The notes under the pieces are model-generated. The model was not told the DNA's origin. It ran no database searches and worked only from the letters and a program-made list of their open reading frames with translations. 64,000 bases of DNA from Clostridiales bacterium (GTDB lineage: Bacteria; Bacillota; Clostridia; Saccharofermentanales; Saccharofermentanaceae): contig JAFWDK010000015.1 of assembly GCA_017513085.1 (NCBI GenBank), positions 142,951 through 206,950 of the forward strand, read 5' to 3'. Shown here one piece after another: positions 45,373 through 54,764 of this stretch (position 1 is the first letter of the stretch; each line of letters begins with the position of its first letter). Made by a program: the position numbers and the translations under genes.

Positions 45373-45552
45373 ATGTGGTTATCAATAGTTATGATCGTAG
45401 GTTTAGTAGGTTTTTCTTATCTTTATTTAGATTCGATCTTCTGCGATTTCATGGATGATTTTTTCGGTGATGACTTGGAAAAAAAGTATATAGCAAGAAA
45501 CAGGAAAGATACGGCTGAAAGAATACCTCCGATGAAGAACCCCGGAGCCTGA
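45373..45552 (+). CDS. Possible 59-residue small membrane protein
   Basis: The reading frame starts ATG at 45373 behind GGGAGGAATTGGACG, a good ribosome site. It codes for a hydrophobic N-terminus (MWLSIVMIVGLVGFSYLYL), then an acidic part (DFMDDFFGDDLEKK) and a basic tail. From 45423 on it overlaps the 3' end of the YfhO-like gene on the opposite strand. The ribosome site and the clean membrane-segment-plus-acidic-tail plan favour a real gene; the antisense overlap argues against it. The function is unknown. Confidence 0.4.
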   Translation: MWLSIVMIVGLVGFSYLYLDSIFCDFMDDFFGDDLEKKYIARNRKDTAERIPPMKNPGA

Positions 45553-47138
45553 TAGTGGAAAAAGACCTGATAATTTCCGGCAGATACCGGCACACAGATG
45601 AAAGCATTTTCGTATGAAGAAATGTCAGATCGTATACCGTTCAGATATACGGTCCAGCCCTTTTCGTAAGGGATATTGGTTAGTATCAGGGAATCGGAAG
45701 CGGCGAGTACAACAGCGGAGAGACCGTCTTGGGAAAGTTCTTGTTCCAAGACACCGAAATTGGCGCTTTCCGTATATCTGTTCCAATCGAAGGAATTGAG
45801 GTATCCGAAGCGCACATTCACTTCCTTTAAATCGGAAGGGTGATCGGACTTTAGATCAAGAGTCAGGAGCTGTCCGGCATTAAATGTACCAAGCCGGATC
45901 AGAACGGTTCCGCTATTGAAATATATGGAATCGATAGGGTTATCATTCAGAAACACGTCAACCCGATGAGAACGATTTGGAAGTGTAATGGCAGCATATA
46001 ACGGATCAGAAAAGAGTGTCGATACTGTGAAGCGGACAGACCCGGCACTGGTAAATTCAGGCGTGGTCGATGCAGTAGTAGAAGTTTGGAAAGGAACACT
46101 AGGAAGATAAGGCCATAGTGAATATATCCATTCATTCAATAAAGCAAAGTGATCAGTATAAGGTGTTTCTGTAGAAAAGTTTGCTGCATTGTGGCCGGTA
46201 AGCACCATTGAACCGCCATGTCCGTAAAGTAAGTCGGTAATTGGAGATTCGATGGTCATATCAGTCTTGTGGGAAGATGTGTCAGAACCGATCTTCTGCA
46301 GGAAAGAAGATGTGCGATCCTGTTTTTCCATCAGAGAAGGAATCTGCATAAAAGCAGGGATAGTTATAAACCCGCATACACTGACGGAAAGGAGGATATG
46401 TGCCATGAGGCGCAGTAGAGTTTGTGATAAGTTATTATCTTTTCTCCTTGTGATGAGGTATAGAGAAGCGCAGATCAGAGCAGGTAGCAAGATCAGAGCC
46501 AAGATAATGTTGGATACCAGATACAGGCAGAGTGACAGAAGCAAGGAAATAGAAATGAAAGGGCAGCGCGGCTCGCGGAAAGCTTTTTGAACAAGAAAAA
46601 GCGATAGAGGAAGCATAGCATAAACACCGCTGACAGGAAAATGAAGAATATAAGAAATGGAGAAGACGGCTATGGTATACAGAAGAGAGAAGAAGAGATG
46701 ACGGAGCAGGGTATTTTTTTGAAGAAACAAGGACAGCAGTTTTGAAAAGAAGAAAGCGGAGAGTCCTAGACGTAGTGCACTTAGGACAAGAATAGCCTGC
46801 GGAAAGACCGATTCCGGAAGTAAACTGAAGGGGATCGTAAGCAGACCACCGAATCCGCGCAATGCTATGCGTGGAAGATTGGTGCCCAGGCCGAATTGAA
46901 ACGAATAGTTACTGAAATCGGCGTGAAACAGTTTATAGCGGAAAACAGACAGAGCGGCGATCTCTTCTGAGGCGAAGCAAGTTTTTGTATTCAGAAACAC
47001 TGACGTGAGCTGGAAAAAACAAAACCACAGAATGAAGAAAAGAGAAGCAGACAGAAGAGGAAAACTCCGTTCTGATGCAAACAGGTCCCGTAAAACAGTC
47101 CGGGTGTGCTTGGGTTGTGGCGATTGTTTTTCCGACAT
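45423..47138 (-). CDS. YfhO-like multi-pass membrane protein
   Basis: A 571-residue protein with about eight membrane segments in the first 260 residues, a long outer domain rich in beta structure (about 270-535) and a last membrane segment (about 540-560), then a Lys/Ser-rich tail. FASEEIAALSVFRYKLFHADFSNYSFQFGLG and YEKGWTVYLNG match the YfhO family, which acts in glycosylation of lipoteichoic acid or other surface polymers in Bacillus. It is shorter than typical YfhO proteins of about 850 residues, with fewer segments. No partner gene is adjacent. Confidence 0.8.
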   Translation of the reverse strand: MSEKQSPQPKHTRTVLRDLFASERSFPLLSASLFFILWFCFFQLTSVFLNTKTCFASEEIAALSVFRYKLFHADFSNYSFQFGLGTNLPRIALRGFGGLLTIPFSLLPESVFPQAILVLSALRLGLSAFFFSKLLSLFLQKNTLLRHLFFSLLYTIAVFSISYILHFPVSGVYAMLPLSLFLVQKAFREPRCPFISISLLLSLCLYLVSNIILALILLPALICASLYLITRRKDNNLSQTLLRLMAHILLSVSVCGFITIPAFMQIPSLMEKQDRTSSFLQKIGSDTSSHKTDMTIESPITDLLYGHGGSMVLTGHNAANFSTETPYTDHFALLNEWIYSLWPYLPSVPFQTSTTASTTPEFTSAGSVRFTVSTLFSDPLYAAITLPNRSHRVDVFLNDNPIDSIYFNSGTVLIRLGTFNAGQLLTLDLKSDHPSDLKEVNVRFGYLNSFDWNRYTESANFGVLEQELSQDGLSAVVLAASDSLILTNIPYEKGWTVYLNGIRSDISSYENAFICVPVSAGNYQVFFHYQAPGFFIGGILSAVSFLFLAIYFFSKSSPKKSSMKSQKIESK

Positions 47139-47307
47139 GATCCTTCCTTATTGCAGATGGATAAGAGTGCATCTTGTCTCTATATAATAACACACAATGT
47201 TGAAATACCCGGCTAAATCTGATATATTCATCTTTAATATATTATTCGTTAGTGCACGAGGTTACTGTGGAAGGATCCGCAGAACATAGGGAAGGAAAGG
47301 AACGAAA

Positions 47308-48651
47308 GTGCCCGAAGACAGTATAGGTGCGATATTATTCGACCTAGCCATAGTATTAATGTTTATTCTGATCAACGCCTTTTTCTCGGCAGCCGAGATG
47401 GCGGTGATTTCTCTCAATGATGCCAAAGTAAAAAAACAGGCGGAAGATGGCAATAAAAAAGCCAAGAGGATCCTGAAGTTTATCGAAAATCCGGCTAAAT
47501 TCCTAGCTACTATCCAGGTCGGCGTAACGCTTGCCGGATTCTTGTCGAGTGCTTTTGCAGCAGATAAGTTTTCCGGAAGATTAACATATTTGTTGGATCC
47601 GAACGGGAAGTATTCATTTCTTGGAACAGTCTGTACGGTAGGTGTTACTATAATTCTGTCGTATTTTTCGTTGGTCCTTGGCGAACTGGTTCCGAAGCGT
47701 ATCGCACAGAACAATGCTGAGAAACTGGCTTTCCGCTCTTCTTCCATCGTCCGTGCCTTTGGTACGATCATGAAGCCTTTTGTCCGATTCCTGACACTTT
47801 CTACGAATGCAGTACTCAGACTTCTTCATATCGATCCGGAAGTGAAAGAGACGAATGTCACAGAGGAAGAGATCCGCATGATGGTCGATGTCGGTTCGGA
47901 AGAAGGTTCTATCGAGGATTCCGAAAAGCAGATGATCCAGAATATCTTTGAGTTTAACGATAAGGATGTTGTGGAGATCATGACGCACAGAAAGAAGATC
48001 GTTGCTTTGCCGATCGATGCTTCCTACGATGAGGTCATGGATGTTGCGAGAAACGAAAAATATACGCGTATTCCGATCTATAAGGAAACGATCGATGAGA
48101 TCGTCGGTATCCTGCATATTAAGGATCTTCTGGGAATCACGAAAGAGGATGGAGAGTTCTCGTTGGAGAAGATCATGCGACCGCCGCTTTTTGTTCACGA
48201 GACGAAGAAGATTTCTGACTTGTTCCACGAAATGAAGAAGGGCAAGATGCAGCTGGCAGTTATTGTTGATGAATATGGCGGAACAATGGGTATTGCTACC
48301 ATAGAGGATATGCTCGAAGAAATCGTAGGAAATATCACAGACGAATTCGATGAGGAAGAGCCGGAGCTTCTGAAGATGAATGATGGAGGTTTCCTGGTGA
48401 AGGGCGATATGACCTTAAGCGATCTGGAAGAGGCTATCGGCGTCGATCTTGTGAGCGACGATTATGATACGATAGCAGGTCTTACATTGAGTCTTCTCGA
48501 TAGAGTTCCGGATCACGGAGAAACGCCGGAAGTGCAGTATAAGAATGTCAAGATTAAGGTAGTCCAGGTCGAAGAAAACTGGATCTCCAAGTTGCTTCTC
48601 CATGTTATTCCGGAAGAGAATGAAGACGCTGAGGAAGAAGACGACGAATAA
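47308..48651 (+). CDS. CNNM / CorC-type membrane protein with CBS domains
   Basis: This 447-residue protein has a DUF21 (CNNM) membrane domain in residues 1-195 (INAFFSAAEMAVISLNDAKV, GELVPKRIAQ), two CBS domains (about 215-335, THRKKIVALPIDAS and VDEYGGTMGIATIEDMLEEI) and a C-terminal CorC/HlyC domain ending in an acidic tail. Relatives export or regulate Mg2+ and other divalent ions. The start is GTG at 47308 behind GGAAAGGA. It is divergent from the YfhO-like gene and convergent with uppP. The hemolysin name sometimes given is historical. Confidence 0.92.
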   Translation: MPEDSIGAILFDLAIVLMFILINAFFSAAEMAVISLNDAKVKKQAEDGNKKAKRILKFIENPAKFLATIQVGVTLAGFLSSAFAADKFSGRLTYLLDPNGKYSFLGTVCTVGVTIILSYFSLVLGELVPKRIAQNNAEKLAFRSSSIVRAFGTIMKPFVRFLTLSTNAVLRLLHIDPEVKETNVTEEEIRMMVDVGSEEGSIEDSEKQMIQNIFEFNDKDVVEIMTHRKKIVALPIDASYDEVMDVARNEKYTRIPIYKETIDEIVGILHIKDLLGITKEDGEFSLEKIMRPPLFVHETKKISDLFHEMKKGKMQLAVIVDEYGGTMGIATIEDMLEEIVGNITDEFDEEEPELLKMNDGGFLVKGDMTLSDLEEAIGVDLVSDDYDTIAGLTLSLLDRVPDHGETPEVQYKNVKIKVVQVEENWISKLLLHVIPEENEDAEEEDDE

Positions 48652-48708
48652 TACGCAGGTTTTTCCGGGAGAGCGCAAGAGTGTCTGAGTCCTGCTGATG
48701 TTTATACT

Positions 48709-49551
48709 TCAGATCAATGTGAAGTATAAAACTACGACTATACCCAGAGCGATACGATACCAGCCGAAGACTTTGTAGTCGTGCTTTTTTACGTAGTTGA
48801 GCAGTGCCCGCAGAACGAACATGGAAACGGCGAAAGCCACGAGGCAACCGACCAGAAGGACAAGAAGCTCGGTGCCGCTAAAAGAAAGTCCAAACTTCAA
48901 GAGCTTGATGAAACTTAAGCCGAACATGACCGGAACAGCCATAAAGAAGGTAAACTCTGCAGCGGCAACACGGGAGATTCCGATAGACAGGGAACCGATG
49001 ATCGTTGATCCTGAACGCGATGTACCCGGGATGAGGGAGAGACACTGAAACAGACCAATAACCAGAGCATCCTTGAAAGACAGTTCATCGACTGAATCTA
49101 CACGAGGAAGTTTTCCTTTCCGGTTTTGCTCAACGATGATCAGAAGGAGACCATATACAGCCAGCGCAGTACCGATGATATAGGGGGTCTGCAGATGCGC
49201 CTCCACATAATCGTCGAATAACAATGTTACAATTACGCCTGGAATGCAGGCGACAACGACTTTGAACCACATCATGAAGATGTTGGTCTTAATATAGCAT
49301 TTCTTGCCGGACATGCCAGGTTGTTCTGCATAACCGAATGGCCATAATCGTTTCCAGAAGGTCACGACGACGGCCATGATGGCGCCAAGCTGGATCACGA
49401 CGAAGAACATATTCTTGAATTGTTCACTCTGGGCCAGAGGAAGGATCGCATCGATCAGGAGCATATGTGCTGTACTGCTGACCGGAAGCCATTCGGTGAT
49501 GCCCTCCACTATGCCTATGATAATCAGTTTTATCCATTCAAATGCTGTCAT
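48709..49551 (-). CDS. uppP: Undecaprenyl-diphosphatase UppP (BacA)
   Basis: A 280-residue membrane phosphatase with the two conserved motifs EGITEWLPVSSTAHM (residues 16-30) and LIPGTSRSGSTIIG (about 175-188), which hold the catalytic Glu, Ser and Arg. It recycles undecaprenyl pyrophosphate for cell-wall synthesis and its overproduction gives bacitracin resistance. About eight membrane segments are present. The gene is divergent from the DUF2809-HExxH gene, and the two starts are 84 bases apart. Confidence 0.96.
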   Translation of the reverse strand: MTAFEWIKLIIIGIVEGITEWLPVSSTAHMLLIDAILPLAQSEQFKNMFFVVIQLGAIMAVVVTFWKRLWPFGYAEQPGMSGKKCYIKTNIFMMWFKVVVACIPGVIVTLLFDDYVEAHLQTPYIIGTALAVYGLLLIIVEQNRKGKLPRVDSVDELSFKDALVIGLFQCLSLIPGTSRSGSTIIGSLSIGISRVAAAEFTFFMAVPVMFGLSFIKLLKFGLSFSGTELLVLLVGCLVAFAVSMFVLRALLNYVKKHDYKVFGWYRIALGIVVVLYFTLI

Positions 49552-49635
49552 TTTTTCGCCACCTTTGGTAATATGGACTCCAGTATATCACAACAGATTC
49601 GTTTGGACGAATGAGCCGGAAGGGGAGAGAAGCAC

Positions 49636-50484
49636 TTGAAGAACCGGATCCAGTACGCCATAACTTTTATCGTATTCTTTCTTACGGAGGTCGCCATTGC
49701 CAAGTGGGGAACAGGTTTTGTGAGAAGTTATGTCGGAGATATCCTGGTCATTCCGACGATCTATTTCTTCCTTCGCGCCGTTATTTTTGCGAAAGACGGG
49801 ATCTTCTCGGTATATGTCCTTCCGTTTCTGACCTATGCCCTTGGCTGGATCGCTGAAGTACTTCAGGCTTTTCACTTTGTGGAAAAGATGGGGATCAGCA
49901 AGGATTCGCCCATAGGTATTGCCTTGGGCGGTGTTTTCGATCTTCGTGACGGCCTTTGCTATCTTCTGGGTCTCTTTCTGATCGGCCTGTATCTGGCAGT
50001 TGAGAGCCTCTGGAGGGAGGACCGCCGCTGGTACTATCCGCTGGCCGTTTTTATTCACTGGACATGGGGCAATGCCCAGACTATGCTCGGATTCTTCATT
50101 TATCTTTGGTATCGTAAATCCCGGCACTTCTATTATCGTGGCGTTGTTCGCACAGTCTGGCCATCATCTGCCGGCCTGTCTCTGGGCATGTTTATCTTCA
50201 CTCCAAAGGAACCATCGCTTGACGACAAGAGTTTGAGCGCGCAAGCCGATCGTGAGTATTGCGAGAGGGTGGCCGTGCATGAATACGGTCATACGATCCA
50301 GGCACTACTTCTGGGTCCGCTCTATCTGCTGGTCATCGGTATACCATCTGTTTGCTGGGCAGGTCTTCCCAAATGCCAGAAGATCCGTCAGGACAAGCAT
50401 ATTCCCTACACCAGGTTTTATTGTGAAAAATGGGCATCCCGCTGGGGCGAAAAAGTCACTAAGGATAAAGCAGACTGGAATTGA
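49636..50484 (+). CDS. DUF2809-like membrane protein fused to an HExxH domain
   Basis: A 282-residue protein starting at TTG (49636) behind AGGGGAG. Residues 1-125 have four membrane segments and the DUF2809 hallmark (EVAIAKWGTGFVRSYVGDIL). Further hydrophobic stretches follow, then a C-terminal region with H215-E-Y-G-H219, an HExxH zinc-protease-type motif followed by a hydrophobic segment (ALLLGPLYLLVIGIP) and CEKWASRWG. The C-terminal part resembles small bacterial membrane proteins with an HEYGH motif. The fusion is unusual to me; protease activity is not shown. The start is supported only by the ribosome site. Confidence 0.7.
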   Translation: MKNRIQYAITFIVFFLTEVAIAKWGTGFVRSYVGDILVIPTIYFFLRAVIFAKDGIFSVYVLPFLTYALGWIAEVLQAFHFVEKMGISKDSPIGIALGGVFDLRDGLCYLLGLFLIGLYLAVESLWREDRRWYYPLAVFIHWTWGNAQTMLGFFIYLWYRKSRHFYYRGVVRTVWPSSAGLSLGMFIFTPKEPSLDDKSLSAQADREYCERVAVHEYGHTIQALLLGPLYLLVIGIPSVCWAGLPKCQKIRQDKHIPYTRFYCEKWASRWGEKVTKDKADWN

Positions 50485-50657
50485 TTATCTCGTTAGTAGA
50501 TAGCACGTAGATTCCTTTTTTCGAACTCCGACTATCCACGCACGGCAAAAAGTTCAAAAACACGCACAAATTTGTGCAGATTACGGATATTAAAAGGAAG
50601 TGCTTTTGGAGTATTATATCGACATAGTTAATCTGTGCAGATATAGGGAGGCGCCCC

Positions 50658-52199
50658 ATGAAGAATGAAATGATCCTTGTCCTCGATTTCGGAGGCCAGT
50701 ACAACCAGCTCATTGCCAGAAGAGTCCGTGATCTGAATGTGTACTGCGAAGTTCATCCGTACAATATGCCGATCGAAAAAATCAAGGAGATGGCGCCTAA
50801 AGGCATTATCTTTACCGGTGGTCCAAGTAATGTCACAGAAGATGATGCACCACGTTGCGACAAAGAGATATTCGAGCTCGGTATCCCTGTCCTCGGTATC
50901 TGCTACGGCGCCCAGCTTATGAACTATCTCCTCGGAGGTAAGGTGGCCACCGCTCCGGTCCGTGAATACGGCCATACCGAAGTCGATGTCAATAATGAGA
51001 CGGCACTGTTCCGCCATGTATCGAGCAAGACTGTCTGCTGGATGAGCCACACCGTTTATATCGCGGAAGCAGCTCCGGGATTCACTGTTACGGCAACCAC
51101 GAAGGCCTGCCCGGTCGCTGCTGCCCAGAATGTGGAAAAAGGACTCTACTGCGTGCAGTTCCATCCTGAAGTTTCCCATACTGTGGAAGGCAACAAGATG
51201 CTCGAGAACTTCCTGAAGCGTGTCTGCAAATGCAAGTGCGACTGGAAGATGGATTCTTTCGTCGAGACATCTATCAAAGAGATTCGTGAGAAGGTCGGTA
51301 ACGGTAAAGTTCTCTGCGCACTTTCCGGTGGCGTCGATTCCTCTGTAGCGGCAGTTCTTCTTTCTAAGGCCGTCGGTAAGCAGCTCACCTGTGTTTTCGT
51401 TGATCACGGTCTTCTCAGAAAGAACGAAGGTGACGAGGTCGAAGCAGTATTCGGTCCGGAGGGTCCTTACGACCTGAACTTCATCCGCGTCAATGCCCAG
51501 GAGCGTTTCTACAGTAAGCTCGCCGGTGTTGAAGAGCCGGAGAAGAAGAGAAAGATCATCGGTGAGGAATTCATCCGTGTATTTGAAGAAGAAGCAAAGA
51601 AGATCGGTGCGGTCGACTTCCTCGTCCAGGGCACCATCTATCCGGACGTGATTGAATCCGGCCTTGGCAAAAGCGCTGTCATCAAGTCCCACCACAATGT
51701 CGGTGGTCTTCCGGACTGTGTCGATTTCAAGGAGATCATCGAGCCACTTCGTCTCCTCTTTAAGGATGAAGTAAGAAGAGCCGGCCTGGAGCTCGGTATT
51801 CCGGAGAATCTCGTTTTCCGTCAGCCGTTCCCGGGTCCGGGTCTGGCGATCCGTATCATCGGCGAAGTGACTGCCGAGAAGGTCCGCCTCGTACAGGATG
51901 CGGATGCGATCTTCCGTCAGGAGATGGCAAAAGCAGGTCTCGACAGAAATGCAAACCAGTACTTCGCAGCTCTTACCAACATGCGCTCCGTCGGCTGCAT
52001 GGGTGATGAAAGAACTTATGACTATGCATGCGTTATCCGCGCGGTCACCACGACCGACTTCATGACAGCCGAATTTGCCGAACTCCCGTGGAGCCTCATC
52101 GGAAGAGTCTCTTCCCGAATCGTCAACGAGGTCAAAGGCATCAACCGAGTCCTCTATGACTGCACCGGGAAACCACCGGCCACGATTGAGCTTGAGTAA
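50658..52199 (+). CDS. guaA: GMP synthase (glutamine-hydrolysing)
   Basis: This 513-residue enzyme has a class I glutamine amidotransferase domain (residues 1-190; nucleophile in [10 protein letters not shown], His in QFHPEVSHT), an ATP-pyrophosphatase domain with P-loop [12 protein letters not shown] (about 222-233), and the C-terminal dimerization domain ending KPPATIELE. It converts XMP to GMP. The upstream gap of 173 bases holds a GCACAAATTTGTGC palindrome (50564-50577) but no guanine riboswitch that I can see. Its 3' end is where a mobile element is integrated, and guaA is a known integration site for islands. Confidence 0.97.
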   Translation: MKNEMILVLDFGGQYNQLIARRVRDLNVYCEVHPYNMPIEKIKEMAPKGIIFTGGPSNVTEDDAPRCDKEIFELGIPVLGICYGAQLMNYLLGGKVATAPVREYGHTEVDVNNETALFRHVSSKTVCWMSHTVYIAEAAPGFTVTATTKACPVAAAQNVEKGLYCVQFHPEVSHTVEGNKMLENFLKRVCKCKCDWKMDSFVETSIKEIREKVGNGKVLCALSGGVDSSVAAVLLSKAVGKQLTCVFVDHGLLRKNEGDEVEAVFGPEGPYDLNFIRVNAQERFYSKLAGVEEPEKKRKIIGEEFIRVFEEEAKKIGAVDFLVQGTIYPDVIESGLGKSAVIKSHHNVGGLPDCVDFKEIIEPLRLLFKDEVRRAGLELGIPENLVFRQPFPGPGLAIRIIGEVTAEKVRLVQDADAIFRQEMAKAGLDRNANQYFAALTNMRSVGCMGDERTYDYACVIRAVTTTDFMTAEFAELPWSLIGRVSSRIVNEVKGINRVLYDCTGKPPATIELE

Positions 52200-52211
52200 T
52201 GGAAAATCCTT

Positions 52212-52244
52212 TGAAAGCCCCTATTTGTGGGACTTTCATTTTTC
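52212..52244 (+). terminator. guaA terminator
   Basis: TGAAAG-c-CCC pairs with GGG-a-CTTTCA around a short loop, followed by TTTTT. It sits 12 bases after the guaA stop. Confidence 0.8.
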
Positions 52245-52281
52245 TGTGTTCCCAAAATGTTCCCAAGACTCATTATTTGGG

Positions 52282-53268
52282 TTAGTGAAGGCTGTTCGCA
52301 ATCTCATCCTTGATGTTATTGTTGTACGTCTTCAGATCATCCTCGAACCGATGCTCAAAAGCATCGATCGAGAACTCGCTCTGATCATTCATGTTCGTGT
52401 AGTGGCGAAGAAAATCGTTGATCTGACTTACGATCACACTGAACGAACTTACTACTACATAGTAAGTAATAGATAAGGACCCATCCGGCATCTGCACATC
52501 CGTATATACCTTTGCACCCAGTTTCCTGAAATGCTCAAACTCAGCCAGAAACTGTGCGAACAGTTTCTGGGCATCCTCTTTCGGTGGATTAAGTAATTCG
52601 TTGACCTTGAAAGTAAATCCGTTGGCCAGACAACCTACAGAAATATGCTTGGAACGTGCAGATAACGAGAATCCGGATTCTACCACCCTGCGTAGAAGTC
52701 TTACGATATCCGAAGTGGTCTCCGCATAAGAACCTTTGTAAGAAGATACAGACTTCTTGTAGAAACTTCCGATCTCTTCTTCCTTACTTCTATAGTAATC
52801 ACGAATGTCAGATACGAAATGTGACTTCCACACTTCATACTCATGTTTCTTCAACTCTTTTTCCGCCTTTTCCAGTCCACTATCTGAATCCAGGGAATCT
52901 TTCTTATCCTTCCACGCAGCCAGAAAACTCGTGAGAGGTTCCAGCTCTTTGTCAGAGTCATCGAAAACGATGGAAGTCTTTCCGTTCCCTTTTTCAATCC
53001 TGATGCCGTAGTTCTCCTCCAATTCAAAAAGAACGTACATTATGTCGGCAAATGAAGAGATATCAATATCAGAGATAGCTTCTATATCTATATTCAAAGC
53101 CTCGGCTAGCTTGGAACGGATATCTGCCTTGGGTGCCATGGCACCGCTTTCATACTTTCTTATACGGGAATCTGCGGTTGCAGCCGAGAAACCTACCTTC
53201 ATGCCCAGTTCCTTCTGGGAAAGGTCGTTCAAAAGCCTGTACTTCTTGATTTTGTTACCCAATTTCAT
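52282..53268 (-). CDS. XRE-family regulator of the element
   Basis: A protein of 328 residues from ATG at 53268 (GAGGTG upstream); a TTG at 53295 with GGAGG is an alternative start. Residues 3-60 are an HTH_3 domain (KIKKYRLLNDLSQKELGMKV). The remaining 260 residues have a coiled, Lys/Glu-rich stretch (about 120-175) and a C-terminal part I do not recognise. It is divergent from the excisionase-integrase operon, and two matching palindromes flank the promoter in between. This is the position of a repressor that keeps the element integrated. Confidence 0.8.
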   Translation of the reverse strand: MKLGNKIKKYRLLNDLSQKELGMKVGFSAATADSRIRKYESGAMAPKADIRSKLAEALNIDIEAISDIDISSFADIMYVLFELEENYGIRIEKGNGKTSIVFDDSDKELEPLTSFLAAWKDKKDSLDSDSGLEKAEKELKKHEYEVWKSHFVSDIRDYYRSKEEEIGSFYKKSVSSYKGSYAETTSDIVRLLRRVVESGFSLSARSKHISVGCLANGFTFKVNELLNPPKEDAQKLFAQFLAEFEHFRKLGAKVYTDVQMPDGSLSITYYVVVSSFSVIVSQINDFLRHYTNMNDQSEFSIDAFEHRFEDDLKTYNNNIKDEIANSLH

Positions 53269-53351
53269 ATCCTTGAACACCTCGTTTGTATGCAAACTGT
53301 GCCTCCATTATAGCACGTCAGACACAAAATGGAAGACCCCAAAGATAAAAC

Positions 53352-53432
53352 AGATATAAAAATGTATCTAAAAGTGTTGACAGGCGATATTAATGGATGT
53401 AATATATCGTCAACAGACACAAAAATATGTCT
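53352..53432. promoter_or_regulatory. Paired operators in the XRE-xis control region
   Basis: Two copies of ACAGAYA-N8-TRTCTA are centred in 53352-53369 (AGATA...TATCT) and 53415-53432 (AGACA...TGTCT), one on each side of the xis-int promoter. Their matching form and position suggest that the divergent XRE protein binds both. The spacing between centres is 63 bases, six helix turns. Confidence 0.6.
53377..53405 (+). promoter_or_regulatory. Strong promoter for xis-int-mob genes
   Basis: TTGACA at 53377-53382, a 17-base spacer, and TAATAT at 53400-53405. It is a near-consensus vegetative promoter placed between the two candidate operators. Confidence 0.75.
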
Positions 53433-53465
53433 ACCACAAAATCTAACAGGAAGGAGGTAAAGCCT

Positions 53466-53663
53466 ATGAACAAGGAAAAAGAACCACTCTTTATTGGAGT
53501 AGACACAGTGATGTTTGATCTCGGCGTATCGCGGGCCAAGGCGTACGACGTGATCAAGGAACTCAACGCACAGTTGAAGAAAGAGCATCCCCGAGCCATC
53601 GTCGTGGCGGGGAAAGTAAACCGCATCTGGTACGAAGAAGCTTGTCTGAAAGGAGGTGATTAA
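53466..53663 (+). CDS. xis: Excisionase-like small DNA-binding protein
   Basis: A 65-residue protein from ATG at 53466 behind GGAAGGAGG. DTVMFDLGVSRAKAYDVIKELN forms a winged helix-turn-helix-like unit. RAIVVAGKVNRIWYEEA resembles the wing and end of excisionase-type proteins encoded just before tyrosine integrases of clostridial elements. It probably bends attachment-site DNA to favour excision. The integrase gene follows within a few bases. Confidence 0.75.
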   Translation: MNKEKEPLFIGVDTVMFDLGVSRAKAYDVIKELNAQLKKEHPRAIVVAGKVNRIWYEEACLKGGD

Positions 53664-53664
53664 T

Positions 53665-54762
53665 ATGGCAGTTTATAAAGATAACGGTAAAGGATACGAC
53701 GGTAAAAAATGGAAAGTCTCTTGCTACTTCACTGATTGGACCGGTGAACGCAAGAGACACATTAAGAGAGGTTTTGATACAAAGAAGGAAGCTCTCGAGT
53801 ACGAGCATGTCTTTATGGCGAAGACATCCAAAGATATCAATATGAGTTTTGATTCTTTTATAGATCTCTATATGGACGATGTGAAACCGCAACTGAAGAA
53901 GAGTACCCTTGCGAATAAGATCAAGATCATCGATATGCACGTTCGGCCTTACTTCAAGAATCTAAGCCTTTCAGAGATCACATCAACACATATCCTTCAG
54001 TGGCAGAACGAGCTTCTTCGGAAGCGGGACGCAGACGGTAAGGGATACTCCGAGACGTATCTTCGGACGATCAACAACCAGCTGACAGCAATTTTCAATC
54101 ATGCTGTCCGGTATTACGATCTTCCGAAGAACCCCTGCAAGTCTTTTAAGAAGATGGGAAAGTCCAACGCCAAAGAAATGCTCTTCTGGACGAAGGATGA
54201 ATACCTTAAGTTCGCGGGTATCATCAAGGACAAGCCGATGTCGTATTACGCCTTTCAGATTCTTTTCTGGACCGGGATCCGTGAAGGAGAGTTGCTGGCG
54301 TTGACACGGGCAGACTTTGACCTCGAGAAAAGAACTCTGCGGATCAACAAGACGTATCAGACGGTGGACGGCGAAGAGATGATCACATCCCCTAAAACCG
54401 AGAAGAGCAACCGTACGATCGAACTTCCGCAATTTCTCTGTGACGAGATGCAAGATTACTTTGATTCGATCTACAAACTCGACAACAACAGCCGGCTCTT
54501 TCCTTTCAGCAAGTATTTTCTTCTTCACGAGATGGATCGGGGAGCAAAGGCTGCCGGCGTAAAACGGATTCGGATCCACGATTTGAGACATTCGAGTTGT
54601 GCACTTCTGATCGAACTCGGGTATTCACCGATCCAGATTGCCGAAAGATTGGGTCACGAATGCAGCACCGTAACAGAGCGGTATTCGCACTTGTATCCGT
54701 CGGTACAGAGAAAAATGGCCGACAAACTAAACGAAACCTTTATGACACCGAAGGAGGCTTGA
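53665..54762 (+). CDS. int: Tyrosine site-specific integrase
   Basis: A 365-residue recombinase, with the start set at ATG 53665 directly behind AAAGGAGGTG. The N-terminal part is an arm-binding domain (VYKDNGKGYDGKKWKVSCYF), then a SAM-like core-binding domain (FDSFIDLYMDDVKPQLKKST), then the catalytic domain. Catalytic residues are Arg in FWTGIREGELLAL, His-x-x-Arg in RIHDLRHSSCALL, His in AERLGHE and the nucleophile Tyr in TERYSHLYPS. It carries out integration and excision, most likely at the guaA 3' end. It is complete and intact. Confidence 0.95.
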   Translation: MAVYKDNGKGYDGKKWKVSCYFTDWTGERKRHIKRGFDTKKEALEYEHVFMAKTSKDINMSFDSFIDLYMDDVKPQLKKSTLANKIKIIDMHVRPYFKNLSLSEITSTHILQWQNELLRKRDADGKGYSETYLRTINNQLTAIFNHAVRYYDLPKNPCKSFKKMGKSNAKEMLFWTKDEYLKFAGIIKDKPMSYYAFQILFWTGIREGELLALTRADFDLEKRTLRINKTYQTVDGEEMITSPKTEKSNRTIELPQFLCDEMQDYFDSIYKLDNNSRLFPFSKYFLLHEMDRGAKAAGVKRIRIHDLRHSSCALLIELGYSPIQIAERLGHECSTVTERYSHLYPSVQRKMADKLNETFMTPKEA

Positions 54763-54764
54763 TT

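Noticed and set aside
50485..50657. Possible purine riboswitch upstream of guaA.
   Set aside because: The conserved three-way junction sequences of guanine riboswitches are not present; only small palindromes are seen.
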